NCBI RefSeq assembly: GCF_029223525.1
Contig: NZ_JARHTQ010000024.1
Location: 1 to 64,000 of the forward strand
Length of the DNA: 64,000 nt
Reading direction: 5' to 3'
Source: Streptantibioticus ferralitis
GTDB taxonomy: Bacteria; Actinomycetota; Actinomycetes; Streptomycetales; Streptomycetaceae
Part shown: positions 47,932 to 56,724 of the stretch, one piece after another
Layout of the letters: the number at the start of each line of letters is the position of its first letter
Numbering within the stretch: the stretch's first letter is position 1
Translations under genes and position numbers: made by a program
The notes under the pieces: model-generated
The model's input: the letters and a program-made list of their open reading frames with translations, nothing else
Database searches by the model: none
Told to the model about the DNA's origin: nothing

Positions 47932-48777
47932 ATGGCGGACGGTCCGCAGCGTAGAAAACAGCAGGTCACCCGGGGGCGTGTGGTCCGCGTCGAACGGCTG
48001 ACCCCACATATGATCCGGGTCGTCCTCGGCGGCGACGGACTCGACGGCTTCACCGCGGGGCAGTGCACCGACCACTACATCAAGCTGCTCTTCCCGGTGG
48101 ACGGGGTCGCCTACCCCGAGCCGTTCGACATCCAGGCGATCCGCGCGGACTTCCCGCGCGACCAGTGGCCCCGTACCCGCACCTACACCGTGCGGCACTG
48201 GGACGCCGAGGCGCGCGAGCTCAGCGTCGACTTCGTGCACCACGGGGACGAGGGTCTGGCCGGACCGTGGGCGGCCCGCGTCCAGCCCGGCGAGGAGGTC
48301 CTCTTCCTCGGTCCGGGCGGCGGGTACGCGCCCGACGAGAAGGCCGACTGGCATCTGCTCGCCGGTGACGAGAGCGCCCTTCCGGCGATAGCCGCCGCGC
48401 TGGAGCGGATGCCGGAGGGCGCGGTCTGCCATGCGTTCATCGAGGTGGCGGACGCGACGGAGGAGCAGCAGCTGAACGCCACGGCCGGGGCCCGGGTCAC
48501 CTGGCTGCACCGCGGCTCGCGCCCGGTCGGCGACGCGCTGGTGGCCGCCGTACAGGCCCTGGAGTTCCCCTCCGGCACCCCGCATGCCTTCGTGCACGGC
48601 GAGGCGCACTTCGTGAAGGAACTGCGCCGACTGCTGCGTGTGGACCGGGGAATCGACCGCGAACGGCTGTCCATTTCCGGCTACTGGCGGCGCGGCTCGG
48701 ACGAGGACGGCTGGCAGGCCACCAAGCGCGAGTGGAACCAGCAGGTGGAGGCGGAGCAGGAGCCCGCCGCGGCCTGA
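47932..48777 (+). CDS. Siderophore-interacting protein (flavin ferric-siderophore reductase)
   Basis: A 281-residue SIP/ViuB-family flavoreductase that reduces imported Fe(III)-siderophores. The FAD-binding half has GQCTDHYIKLLF and the RTYTVRHWD motif; the NAD(P)H half has HLLAGDESALPAIAAALERM and HAFVHGEAHFVKELRRLL, and the C-terminal RLSISGYWRRG is typical. An iron box lies immediately upstream, supporting induction under iron starvation. No siderophore biosynthesis or uptake gene is adjacent. Confidence 0.95.
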   Translation: MADGPQRRKQQVTRGRVVRVERLTPHMIRVVLGGDGLDGFTAGQCTDHYIKLLFPVDGVAYPEPFDIQAIRADFPRDQWPRTRTYTVRHWDAEARELSVDFVHHGDEGLAGPWAARVQPGEEVLFLGPGGGYAPDEKADWHLLAGDESALPAIAAALERMPEGAVCHAFIEVADATEEQQLNATAGARVTWLHRGSRPVGDALVAAVQALEFPSGTPHAFVHGEAHFVKELRRLLRVDRGIDRERLSISGYWRRGSDEDGWQATKREWNQQVEAEQEPAAA

Positions 48778-48950
48778 ACGACGAGGCGTCAGCCGGGGCC
48801 GCCGCGCGTCCCGGCTGAGCGCCTCGCCCCGGTCCGGTGGCCCGCGATCGGCGTACCCGCCGAGATGTTCGGCCGTACGCGGTGCACGGTGCGGTACGGC
48901 CCGGCGAGCTCCGCCAGGCGGGACCGAGGGAGCCGATAGCCTCCCTGATC

Positions 48951-49916
48951 ATGCGGCGTGCGAAGCGGGTTGCCGGAGCGGTCGTGGGTTCCGCGGTGGG
49001 GGACGCGCTCGGCGCGCCCTTCGTGTTCGGCCCACCGGGGGCGTACTCCGCCCGCTTCCCGGACGGCGTGGGGCAGATGTGCGGCGGTGGCGGAGGGGAG
49101 CCGGGTGAGGCCACCGACGACACGCGGATGGCGGTGCTGGTCGCCGACTCACTGCTGGCACGTGGTGGATTCGATCCGTCCGATGTCTTCGCCCGCATCC
49201 AGCGGTGGGCCGCCGCCGAGCCGAAGGACATGGGTCTGCGGACCGAGGCGGTGCTCACCCCGGGCGAGCCCTGGGACCTGGCCGCCGCCCGGCACTTCGG
49301 GAGGAACCAGCGCGCCGCGGGGAACGGCGCGTTGACGCGGTCCATTACCGCCGCGGTGTTCTTCGCCACCGCCGGACGCGAGGCCACCATGGAGGCGGCC
49401 CGCGGACTGGCCGCGCTCACCCATGGCGACCCGGCGGCGTGGGAGGCCTCCGCCGTCTTCCACGAGCTGCTGCGGGTCGCGTTGGACGGCGAGGATCCGG
49501 CCGCCGCCGTCGCGGCCACGCTCCCGTACGTCGATCCCGAACACCGCGAGCGCTGGTCGCGGGTGCTCGCTCCCGACTGGCACCCCGATCACGCCACGGA
49601 GTTCAACGGCGCGGTGTGGCCCTGCCTCGGCTCCGCCGTCTGGGCGCTGCGCCGCACCCGCAGCTACCAGGACGCGGTCCGCGCCGCCATCGACCTCGGC
49701 GGCGACACCGACACGGTCGGCTGCGTCACCGGCGGACTCGCCGGGGCCGTCTACGGGATCGACGCCATCCCCGATCGCTGGACACAGGCACTGTGGGTAC
49801 CCGTACCGGGCTGCCCGGGCCGTAGCTGGCGAACCGCGCAACTGGCCGCACTGGCCCGCCAGTTGGACGGCGACGGGAGCCGCGCGGAGGCCGACCCGGT
49901 CACTCGGCGGAGTTGA
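48951..49916 (+). CDS. ADP-ribosylglycohydrolase family protein
   Basis: A 321-residue DraG-like hydrolase. Dinuclear Mg ligands are present in GSAVGDALGAPF, EATDDTRMAVLVADSL and LGGDTDTVGCVTGGLAGAVYG, so it should be active. Substrates in this family include ADP-ribosyl-Arg, ADP-ribosyl-Ser or modified nucleic acid ends; none is indicated. The ATG at 48951 is preferred over a frame 38 codons longer. The 3' end overlaps the convergent AlkZ-like gene by 17 bp. Confidence 0.9.
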   Translation: MRRAKRVAGAVVGSAVGDALGAPFVFGPPGAYSARFPDGVGQMCGGGGGEPGEATDDTRMAVLVADSLLARGGFDPSDVFARIQRWAAAEPKDMGLRTEAVLTPGEPWDLAAARHFGRNQRAAGNGALTRSITAAVFFATAGREATMEAARGLAALTHGDPAAWEASAVFHELLRVALDGEDPAAAVAATLPYVDPEHRERWSRVLAPDWHPDHATEFNGAVWPCLGSAVWALRRTRSYQDAVRAAIDLGGDTDTVGCVTGGLAGAVYGIDAIPDRWTQALWVPVPGCPGRSWRTAQLAALARQLDGDGSRAEADPVTRRS

Positions 49917-51018
49917 TCCGCACCTCGTGCGCGACGCCTTCGGGTGCCACCGCGGCCAGCAGCCTGGCCGCCTCCGCGCCTGCGGCCGACCGGTCGGCGG
50001 ACGACAGTCCGGTGTACGGATCGATGGTGACGGTCGCCGCCCGGCGGGCGGTGTCCAGCCGCCACTGCCCCGCCACGAAGCCGTCCACCAACAGCGCGCC
50101 GGGCACGATGCCGTTCCGGGTCTGCTGCCTCTTGCGGTGGTCCTCGCAGATCACCCGGCTGCGGTCGGCGTGCGAGAGGGTGAGGTTGTCGAACTCGGCC
50201 GTCAGCCGTACCGGTGCGGGCGTTTCGGGATCGGGCAGCGGCGCACCCGGCAGGTCCAGCAGTTCCCGGCCCTGCGGGTCCCGGTAGCCGACCAGTTCCG
50301 GCCGCAGCCGCTCCACGACCGGCCCCCAGCCCGGCACGCCGGACCAGGTCCGCAGATCGGCGACGGTGGCCGGGCCGAAGGCGGCGAGGTAGCGGCGGAG
50401 CATCGATTCCGGGTCGGGGCGAGCGTCGACCGGGCGGCCCAGCCAGGACTCCACGGTGGTGTGGGTGGTCCGCCCGCCGCGCCCCCAGACACCGCGCGGC
50501 GGAACGTGCACCAGGGGGACCTCTGCCCGTAGCACGTTGGCCAGTGCGGACGCCGCGTGCTGCGGCCATCGGCGCTGCAGCAGCCTGCCCAGCTCGCTGA
50601 AGACCACCGGCTCGCCGTTCAGCAACTCACGGCCCTCGGCGATGAGTTCGGCTCGGTCCACGCCCGCCACCTTGCGGGCGAACGCGGTGTCGACCTGGCG
50701 GACCAGCGCCTGCTGGACGACCGGCCGCAGCGCCAGCGCATCGCGTGCGCTGACCAGATGGACGGTGCCGCGCATGAGCGTGAGCCGTACCGCCCGCCGC
50801 TCGACGACCGCCTCAGCGAGGTCATCGAAGCGGAAGCGCTCCAGCCGGGACCACAGCCCGAGGTAGGGCGGATTGGGCGCTTGCGCCTGCAACCCCACGA
50901 GATGCTCCAGCGCCTGCAGCGGCGTCAGCGGCGAGCGGCGCAGCAGCAACTGCCGCGCCAGCAAGGCCCTGTTGAGCGCACGTGTACTCAGTACGCTGCC
51001 CGGTCTTATCGCGTCCAT
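49900..51018 (-). CDS. HTH_42 winged-helix protein, AlkZ-like DNA glycosylase candidate
   Basis: A 372-residue protein of the winged-helix DNA-binding (HTH_42/YcaQ-AlkZ) superfamily. The N-terminal LSTRALNRALLARQLLLRR and LEHLVGLQAQAPNPPYLGLWSRL contain a Q-A-Q triad at the place of the catalytic QxQ motif of AlkZ interstrand-crosslink glycosylases; RLTLMRGTVHLVSARDALALR, LVHVPPRGVWGRGG and a C-terminal beta region with PGALLVDGFVAGQWR follow. AlkZ-like activity on crosslinked or alkylated DNA is predicted but not proven; many family members are uncharacterised. ATG at 51018 chosen. Confidence 0.8.
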   Translation of the reverse strand: MDAIRPGSVLSTRALNRALLARQLLLRRSPLTPLQALEHLVGLQAQAPNPPYLGLWSRLERFRFDDLAEAVVERRAVRLTLMRGTVHLVSARDALALRPVVQQALVRQVDTAFARKVAGVDRAELIAEGRELLNGEPVVFSELGRLLQRRWPQHAASALANVLRAEVPLVHVPPRGVWGRGGRTTHTTVESWLGRPVDARPDPESMLRRYLAAFGPATVADLRTWSGVPGWGPVVERLRPELVGYRDPQGRELLDLPGAPLPDPETPAPVRLTAEFDNLTLSHADRSRVICEDHRKRQQTRNGIVPGALLVDGFVAGQWRLDTARRAATVTIDPYTGLSSADRSAAGAEAARLLAAVAPEGVAHEVRINSAE

Positions 51019-51163
51019 GGGGATCACCGTAGGGCCCCTCGCGGTCAGGAACGGTCCGCAACCGGCCTTCGCGGAAGCAGGATTGACGAACCGGGCCCCG
51101 ATCCGTCCGGCACCGCGTCGCACGGCGCTCAGTGGCGACGCGCCGTGGGACGCGGCCCGGGGC

Positions 51164-54001
51164 TCAGCCGAGCGACGAGTAGGCCACCACGCCCCTGAGC
51201 AGCCCGTCGACCGCCTTGCGCGCGTTGCGGCGCACCGGGCTGTCCTGCGGGGCGGCCTCGCTGATCTGACTCAGTACGTCGATCAACTGCTTGGTCCAGC
51301 GCACGAAGTCACCCGCGGGCATGTCCGCCTCCCGCAGCACCGAGTCCAGACTGTGCCCGGACGCCCAGCGGTAGGCGCACCAGGCGAAGCCCAGGTCCGG
51401 CTCGCGCTGGCCCACGCCCTCCGTCTGGTTGATCTTGTGCTCCTCCTCCAGGGCGTCCAGCCGACCCCAGATACGGACCATCTCCGCGAGCGCATCCCGG
51501 GCCTGACCGTTCGGCAGCTTCGGCGGCAGGGCGTCCTCGGCGGACCTGGCCTCGTACACCAACGCCGAGGCGCAGGCGGCGAGTTCGGCGGGGCCGAGCC
51601 CGTCCCACACCCCGTCCCGCAGGCACTCGCTGGCGAGCAGGTCCAACTCGCCGTAGAGCCGGCCGAGTCGCTGTCCGTCCGGGGTCACCCGGTCACCCTC
51701 AAGGTAGTCCAGTTCGGTGAGCAGTCCGCAGATGCGGTCGAAGGTGCGGGCGATGGTGTTGGTGCGGCCCTCGATGCGCCGCTCCAGCGCCTGGGTGTCG
51801 CGACGCAGCCGCTGGTAGCGCTCGGCCCAGCGGGCGTGGTCCTCGCGCTCGTCGCAGCCGTGGCAGGGGTGCGCGCGGATCGCGGAGCGCAGCTGGGCGA
51901 TCTCGGTGTCATCGGCCGCCGCGGCACGCTGCTTGCGCCGCTTCGGCGGGTGGATCCCGGCGGTTCCGGCCTTGGACCGCATGGCGGAGGCCAGATCTCG
52001 TCGCGAGTGCGGGCTGCGCGGGTTGAACGTCTTGGGGATCCGCATCCGGTCCAGCGCTTCGACCGGCACCGGGAAGTCCACCGATCCCAGCCGCTTGACC
52101 TGCCGCTCGGCGGTGAGCACCAGCGGGCGGGGCCCGTCGTCGTAGCTCTGCCCGCCGTACCGCGGATGGTGGCGGCCGGTGCTGCGTCCGGCGGGTACGC
52201 CCGGGTCCAGGACCAGGGCGAGTCCCGCGAACTTGCCGGACGGAACGTGGATTATGTCGCCCGGCCGCAACCGCTCCAGCGCCTCGGCCGCCGCGGCCCT
52301 GCGCTGTGCGGCGCCCTGCCGGGACAGTTCGGCCTCACGGTCCTTCAACTCCCGCCGCAGCCGGGCGTATTCCTCGAAGTCCCCGAGGTGGCAGGTCATG
52401 CCCTCCCGGTAGCCCGCGAGGCCCTCCTCGTTGCGCTGCACCTGGCGCGAGATGCCGACCACCGACTTGTCGGCCTGGAACTGGGCGAAGGAGGTCTCCA
52501 GCAGCTCACGCGAACGGTGCCGCCCGAACTGTCCGACCAGATTGACCGCCATGTTGTACGACGGCTTGAACGAGGAGCGCAGCGGGTACGTACGGGTGCC
52601 CGCGAGACCGCCGAGCGCCACCGGGTCCAGACCGCGCTGCCACAGCACCACGGCGTGGCCCTCGACGTCGATGCCGCGTCGTCCGGCGCGTCCGGTGAGC
52701 TGGGTGTACTCACCGGGCGTGATGTCGGCGTGGGTCTCGCCGTTCCACTTGACGAGCTTCTCCAACACCACCGAGCGCGCGGGCATGTTGATGCCGAGCG
52801 CCAGTGTCTCGGTGGCGAACACCGCCTTGACCAGGCCGTGTACGAACAGTTCCTCCACGACCTCCTTGAAGGTCGGCAGCATGCCCGCGTGGTGTGCGGC
52901 GATGCCCCGCTCCAGGCCTTCGAGCCATTCGAAGTACCCGAGGACGTGCAGGTCCTCGTCGGGGATGGCGGCGGTGCGCTCCTCGACGATGGCGCGGACC
53001 CTGGCACGCCCCTCGTCGTCGTTGAGCCGCAGGCCCGCGTAGAGGCACTGCTGGACCGCGGCCTCGCAGCCCGCGCGGCTGAAGATGAAGGTGATGGCGG
53101 GCAGCAGGCCCTCGGCGTCGAGCCGCTCGATCACCTCGGGGCGGCCCGGCGTCCACACCCTGGCCCGCTGGCGGCGCTCCCGTTCGCGGTCCGCCTCGAA
53201 GCCGCGGCGACGGCGGTCGCGCGGGTTGTACGCCAGGGTGTTCTGGGTGCGCGCCATGCGCACCAGGTCGGGGTTGACCTCCAGCTTGCGGTTGCCGGAC
53301 GATCCGCCGTCCGTCTCCTCGAACAGGTCGTACATCCGGCGTCCGGCCAGTACGTGCTGCCACAGCGGGACCGGGCGGTGCTCGGAGACGATCACCTCGG
53401 TGTCGCCGCGTACCGTGTCCAGCCAGTCACCGAACTCCTCGGCGTTGGAGACCGTCGCGGACAGGGACACCAGGGTCACCGACTCCGGGAGGTGGATGAT
53501 GACCTCCTCCCAGACCGCGCCGCGGAGGCGGTCGGAGAGGTAGTGCACCTCGTCCATCACCACGTAGCCGAGGCCGCTGAGCGCCTGGGAGCCCGCGTAG
53601 AGCATGTTGCGCAGCACCTCCGTGGTCATCACGACCACGGGCGCGTCGCCGTTGACGCTGTTGTCGCCGGTGAGCAGCCCGACCTTCTCGGGGCCGTAAC
53701 GTTTCACGAGGTCGGCGTACTTCTGGTTGGACAGCGCCTTGATGGGCGTGGTGTAGAAGCACTTGCGGCCCTCGGCGAGCGCCAGGTGGACCGCGAACTC
53801 GCCCACGATGGTCTTGCCGGATCCGGTCGGCGCGGCGACCAGAACGCCCTTTGCGGCTTCCATGGCCTGGCAGGCCTCGATCTGGAAGGGATCCAGCGGG
53901 AAGTCGTACATCTCCCGGAAGGAACCGAGCGCGGTGGCCCGCTCGGCGGCGCGGCGCCGGGCGTCGGCGTACCGCTCGGCTGGTGAGATCTCGTCCGTCA
54001 T
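51164..54001 (-). CDS. Ski2-like DEAD/DEAH-box RNA helicase (HelY family)
   Basis: A 945-residue helicase with motif I VAAPTGSGKT, motif II VMDEVHYLSD, motif III LVSLSATVSN, motif VI QLTGRAGRRGID, and a C-terminal DSHCT-type helical domain (about 760-945). Between them lies an SH3-like arch region (GDIIHVPSGKFAGLALVLDPG). Related to yeast Ski2/Mtr4 and mycobacterial HelY; probably acts on structured RNA. The ATG at 54001 gives MTDEISPAERYADARR; the site for ribosomes is weak. Downstream of tatC on the same strand, as I recall in other Streptomyces. Confidence 0.94.
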   Translation of the reverse strand: MTDEISPAERYADARRRAAERATALGSFREMYDFPLDPFQIEACQAMEAAKGVLVAAPTGSGKTIVGEFAVHLALAEGRKCFYTTPIKALSNQKYADLVKRYGPEKVGLLTGDNSVNGDAPVVVMTTEVLRNMLYAGSQALSGLGYVVMDEVHYLSDRLRGAVWEEVIIHLPESVTLVSLSATVSNAEEFGDWLDTVRGDTEVIVSEHRPVPLWQHVLAGRRMYDLFEETDGGSSGNRKLEVNPDLVRMARTQNTLAYNPRDRRRRGFEADRERERRQRARVWTPGRPEVIERLDAEGLLPAITFIFSRAGCEAAVQQCLYAGLRLNDDEGRARVRAIVEERTAAIPDEDLHVLGYFEWLEGLERGIAAHHAGMLPTFKEVVEELFVHGLVKAVFATETLALGINMPARSVVLEKLVKWNGETHADITPGEYTQLTGRAGRRGIDVEGHAVVLWQRGLDPVALGGLAGTRTYPLRSSFKPSYNMAVNLVGQFGRHRSRELLETSFAQFQADKSVVGISRQVQRNEEGLAGYREGMTCHLGDFEEYARLRRELKDREAELSRQGAAQRRAAAAEALERLRPGDIIHVPSGKFAGLALVLDPGVPAGRSTGRHHPRYGGQSYDDGPRPLVLTAERQVKRLGSVDFPVPVEALDRMRIPKTFNPRSPHSRRDLASAMRSKAGTAGIHPPKRRKQRAAAADDTEIAQLRSAIRAHPCHGCDEREDHARWAERYQRLRRDTQALERRIEGRTNTIARTFDRICGLLTELDYLEGDRVTPDGQRLGRLYGELDLLASECLRDGVWDGLGPAELAACASALVYEARSAEDALPPKLPNGQARDALAEMVRIWGRLDALEEEHKINQTEGVGQREPDLGFAWCAYRWASGHSLDSVLREADMPAGDFVRWTKQLIDVLSQISEAAPQDSPVRRNARKAVDGLLRGVVAYSSLG

Positions 54002-54053
54002 TGTGCTTTCGAGCCTACCGGCCGGGTGTGACAACGTGCTTGATCTTTTGTCT

Positions 54054-54070
54054 CCGGGGCTCCGCCCCGG
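54054..54070 (-). terminator. Hairpin after tatC
   Basis: CCGGGGC-TCC-GCCCCGG forms a 7-bp stem with a 3-nt loop 61 bp beyond the tatC stop, followed by more GC dyads. It is a weak terminator or a common GC repeat. Confidence 0.4.
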
Positions 54071-54130
54071 GCCCGCCGGGGCCGCGCCCGGACCTCGCTC
54101 CCGGGGGGACGGTGCCCCCTGTCCCGCGGG

Positions 54131-55051
54131 CTACGTGGCGTCGTCGAAGCCGTCGTGCGAATCGGTCGCCGAGGGGGCGGACACCGGCTCGATCTCGGGG
54201 AGGGCCTCAGGGGTCAGGTCGAGATCGGAGGCCTCGTCGGGGCTGAGCCCGTCGTCCGAGCGGCGGGCCTTGCGCTTGTCGTGCAGCAGCGAGATGCCGA
54301 CCGCCAGGAAGAACAGGGCACAGATCGGCGCGGCCAGCGCGAGCATCGACAGCGGGTCGGGGCTGGGTACCGCGATCGCGGAGAAGACGGTGATGCCCAT
54401 GACCATCCAGCGCCACCAGCCCAGCATCCGGCGCCCGCTCAGCACTCCACCGAAGTTGAGCAGCACCAGCAGCAGCGGCAGCTCGAAGGAGAGGCCGAAG
54501 ACCAGCACCATCCGCACCAGCAGGTCCAAGTAGCCTTCCAGCGGCACCAGGTTGGTCACATGGTCCGGGGTCAGGCCGATGAGCGCCTTGGCGGTGGTCG
54601 GGATGATGGTGTACGCGAACCAGGCACCGCCGAGGAACAGCGGGAACCCGGCGCCGACGAAGCTCAGCGCGTACTTCTTCTCGTGCCTGTGCAGACCGGG
54701 CGCGAGGAAGGCCCACACCTGGTAGAGCCAGACCGGCGAGGCCACGACCACGCCCGCCATCAGGCCGACCTTGAGCATGACGGTGAACGGACCCAGCAGC
54801 CCGTTGATGTTGAGCGTCGCGCAGTGCTCGCCGTGCTTCGCGATCTGGTTGAACCCGGAGACACAGCCGACCGACCTGCGCAGCGGCTGGGTGAGGAAGT
54901 CGGCCAGCTGGGTGTGGTAGACCAGTGCGACGACGGTGACCGCGCCGATCGCGAGCAGCGACTTCAGCAAGCGGTTGCGCAGCTCACGGAGGTGGTCCGC
55001 GAGCGGCATCCGCCCCTCGGGGTCCTTCGTCTTGCGGGCGGACTTGAGCAA
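54131..55051 (-). CDS. tatC: Twin-arginine translocase subunit TatC
   Basis: A 306-residue TatC with the N-terminal DPEGRMPLADHLRELRNRLLKS signature and six transmembrane helices, including VASPVWLYQVWAFLAPGLHRHEKKYA and LPLLLVLLNFGGVLSGRRMLG. The C-terminal tail is acidic and long. The start is read as TTG at 55051 because MLKSARK-type N-termini are typical. TatC is the receptor for Tat signals such as that on the GHL10-type hydrolase here. The tatA gene usually beside it is not found. Confidence 0.96.
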   Translation of the reverse strand: MLKSARKTKDPEGRMPLADHLRELRNRLLKSLLAIGAVTVVALVYHTQLADFLTQPLRRSVGCVSGFNQIAKHGEHCATLNINGLLGPFTVMLKVGLMAGVVVASPVWLYQVWAFLAPGLHRHEKKYALSFVGAGFPLFLGGAWFAYTIIPTTAKALIGLTPDHVTNLVPLEGYLDLLVRMVLVFGLSFELPLLLVLLNFGGVLSGRRMLGWWRWMVMGITVFSAIAVPSPDPLSMLALAAPICALFFLAVGISLLHDKRKARRSDDGLSPDEASDLDLTPEALPEIEPVSAPSATDSHDGFDDAT

Positions 55052-55282
55052 CCCACGTCCCTATCTCGTGCGGCAGCCGGTCGTCATCGGCTTGGTGTAC
55101 CGGTCGGGGCACTTACGTACGCGTCATTTCTCGGTGACAGCGATCGTAACGCGCGGTGGTGAACGCCCGGCAATCCCCCGAGGGCCGCCAAGTGGCCGCC
55201 CGCGCCGCGCGTACGGGCCGCGACGATCAGCCTACCCTCGGCCCGGCGCCGCGCGGTGCCAGGCCGACCGCTGCCCGCCGGG

Positions 55283-55486
55283 TCAGTGCCGGACGGCGGT
55301 ACCGGCGCGGGCGGCCAGCGGCTCGGCGTCGCGCTGGAACTCCTCGGCCGCGCTGGCCAGCGCCTGCGAGCTGTCGCCGATCTGCCGGGCGAGCCGCCGC
55401 ACCTCCACGTAGACCCGGATGCCGAGGACGCCGAGGACGGCGATGCCGCAGAACGCGAGGGCGGTGGCGAGGAGGATCCAGAGCAT
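55283..55486 (-). CDS. Small single-pass membrane protein
   Basis: A 67-residue protein: an N-terminal helix (LWILLATALAFCGIAVLGVLGI) followed by an amphipathic, probably coiled segment (YVEVRRLARQIGDSSQALASAAEEF). The layout is TatA-like in outline, but the FG hinge and the TatA N-terminal motif are absent, so I do not call it TatA. It lies between tatC and the PafC-like gene. Function unknown. Confidence 0.7.
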   Translation of the reverse strand: MLWILLATALAFCGIAVLGVLGIRVYVEVRRLARQIGDSSQALASAAEEFQRDAEPLAARAGTAVRH

Positions 55487-55510
55487 GTCCGCGAGCCTAG
55501 CGGCCGTGCG

Positions 55511-55747
55511 TCATCCGATGTGCAGCCGCATGGTGCGTACCCCGCCGCTGGTCAGCAGGGCGACGATCCGCTGTCCCGCGGGCTTGCGCACCGACGCTCC
55601 GCAGTCGGGGCAGGTGAACGAGTAGAAGGTGGTCCTGGCGGTCCGGCCTATGGCCAGCCGCAGTGCCGGTGCGGCCAGCTCGAAGCGGCCCCGGCAGTCC
55701 GGGCACGCCGCTTTGTAGACCACGCTGTGCATCGTGGGCACCTGCAT
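55511..55747 (-). CDS. Small CxxC zinc-ribbon protein
   Basis: A 78-residue protein with two CPDC pairs (ACPDCRGRF and TCPDCGASV) about 30 residues apart, forming a probable zinc ribbon. It begins 9 bp after the PafC-like stop and has no recognised family. Its position in the PafBC/Tat block suggests co-transcription; the role is unknown. Confidence 0.72.
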   Translation of the reverse strand: MQVPTMHSVVYKAACPDCRGRFELAAPALRLAIGRTARTTFYSFTCPDCGASVRKPAGQRIVALLTSGGVRTMRLHIG

Positions 55748-55756
55748 GTCGCGTCC

Positions 55757-56707
55757 TCACTCCTCGCCGTAGGCCGCCAGTGCCTGCTCGGCAGCCGCCC
55801 GCGCGCTGTCGGCCAGCGCCTGGGGGGAGACGATCCGGCCGTCACGGCCGAGCCGCAGCGCCAGCCGGCGCAGCGAACCGGGGTCAGGGGTGCGCAGCGT
55901 GATCCGCAACCCCCCGTCGGGCAGTTCCTCCGCGCTGTCGTGCGGGTAGTACTCGGCGACCCAGCGGCCGCCCGGGCCGACCTCGACCACCACCTCAGGG
56001 TCGTCACCGGCGGGCTGGACCAGCCCGGCGGACAGGTCGCGCGGCTCGATCCTGGGCGGGTCGGCGGGGGCGTCCAGGAGCTTGATCTCGGCGACCCGGT
56101 CCAGGCGGAACATCCGGCGGTCCTCGGACGACCGGCACCAGGCCTCGAAGTAGGTGTGGCCTACCGCGAACAGCCTGATCGGGTCCACCTCGCGCTCGGT
56201 CAGCTCGTCGCGCGCGGGTGAGTAGTAGCGGATCCACAGCCTGCGGCGCTCGGCGATCGCCCGGTCGACATCGGCGAAGACGCTGCCCTCGGACTCGAAG
56301 GTGACCGAGAGCCGGGCGCTGGCGCCCGCCGCCTCACCGGCCGCCGCCTCCAGCTTGGCGCAGGCCCGCAGCAGCGCCTGGCGGTCGCTGTCCCGCAGCC
56401 CCGGCAGGGTGGCCACCGCCCGGGCCGCGACCAGCAGCGCGGTGGCCTCGTCGGCGGCCAGCCGCAGCGGCTGGGCCACATCGTCGACGTTGTGCCACCA
56501 GATCCGCTCACCGTCGGTGTCGATGTCGAGCAGGTCGCCGCCGCGGAAACTGGTCCCGCACATCGGCAGCACGTTGAGGTCGCCGATCAGCTCGGCCTCG
56601 GTCACGCCGAAGGCCCGCGCCACGTCGCTGACGTGGGCGCCGGGCCGCTCCCTCAGGTACGTGACGAGGGAGAGCATCCGGCGGGTCTGGTCGATCGCGT
56701 TGGACAT
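55757..56707 (-). CDS. pafC: WYL-domain transcriptional regulator, PafC-like
   Basis: A 316-residue protein: an N-terminal winged helix (RRMLSLVTYLRERPGAHVSDVARAFGVT), a WYL domain (about 140-225, with AVGHTYFEAWCRSSEDRRMFRLDRV) and a C-terminal WCX region. In mycobacteria PafB and PafC form a heterodimer that activates DNA-damage genes independently of LexA. It follows the PafB-like gene by 17 bp, and pafA is nearby. Confidence 0.88.
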   Translation of the reverse strand: MSNAIDQTRRMLSLVTYLRERPGAHVSDVARAFGVTEAELIGDLNVLPMCGTSFRGGDLLDIDTDGERIWWHNVDDVAQPLRLAADEATALLVAARAVATLPGLRDSDRQALLRACAKLEAAAGEAAGASARLSVTFESEGSVFADVDRAIAERRRLWIRYYSPARDELTEREVDPIRLFAVGHTYFEAWCRSSEDRRMFRLDRVAEIKLLDAPADPPRIEPRDLSAGLVQPAGDDPEVVVEVGPGGRWVAEYYPHDSAEELPDGGLRITLRTPDPGSLRRLALRLGRDGRIVSPQALADSARAAAEQALAAYGEE

Positions 56708-56724
56708 CGCTTCTGGTCTCCCCC

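Noticed and set aside
50873-53986. A 1037-codon plus-strand open frame opposite the Ski2-like helicase
   Set aside because: It is the antisense reflection of the helicase gene. High third-position GC removes stop codons in that frame; the translation has no domain and is low complexity.
55283-55486. Calling the 67-residue membrane protein TatA
   Set aside because: It has one helix followed by an amphipathic stretch, but lacks the Phe-Gly hinge and the rest of the TatA signature.
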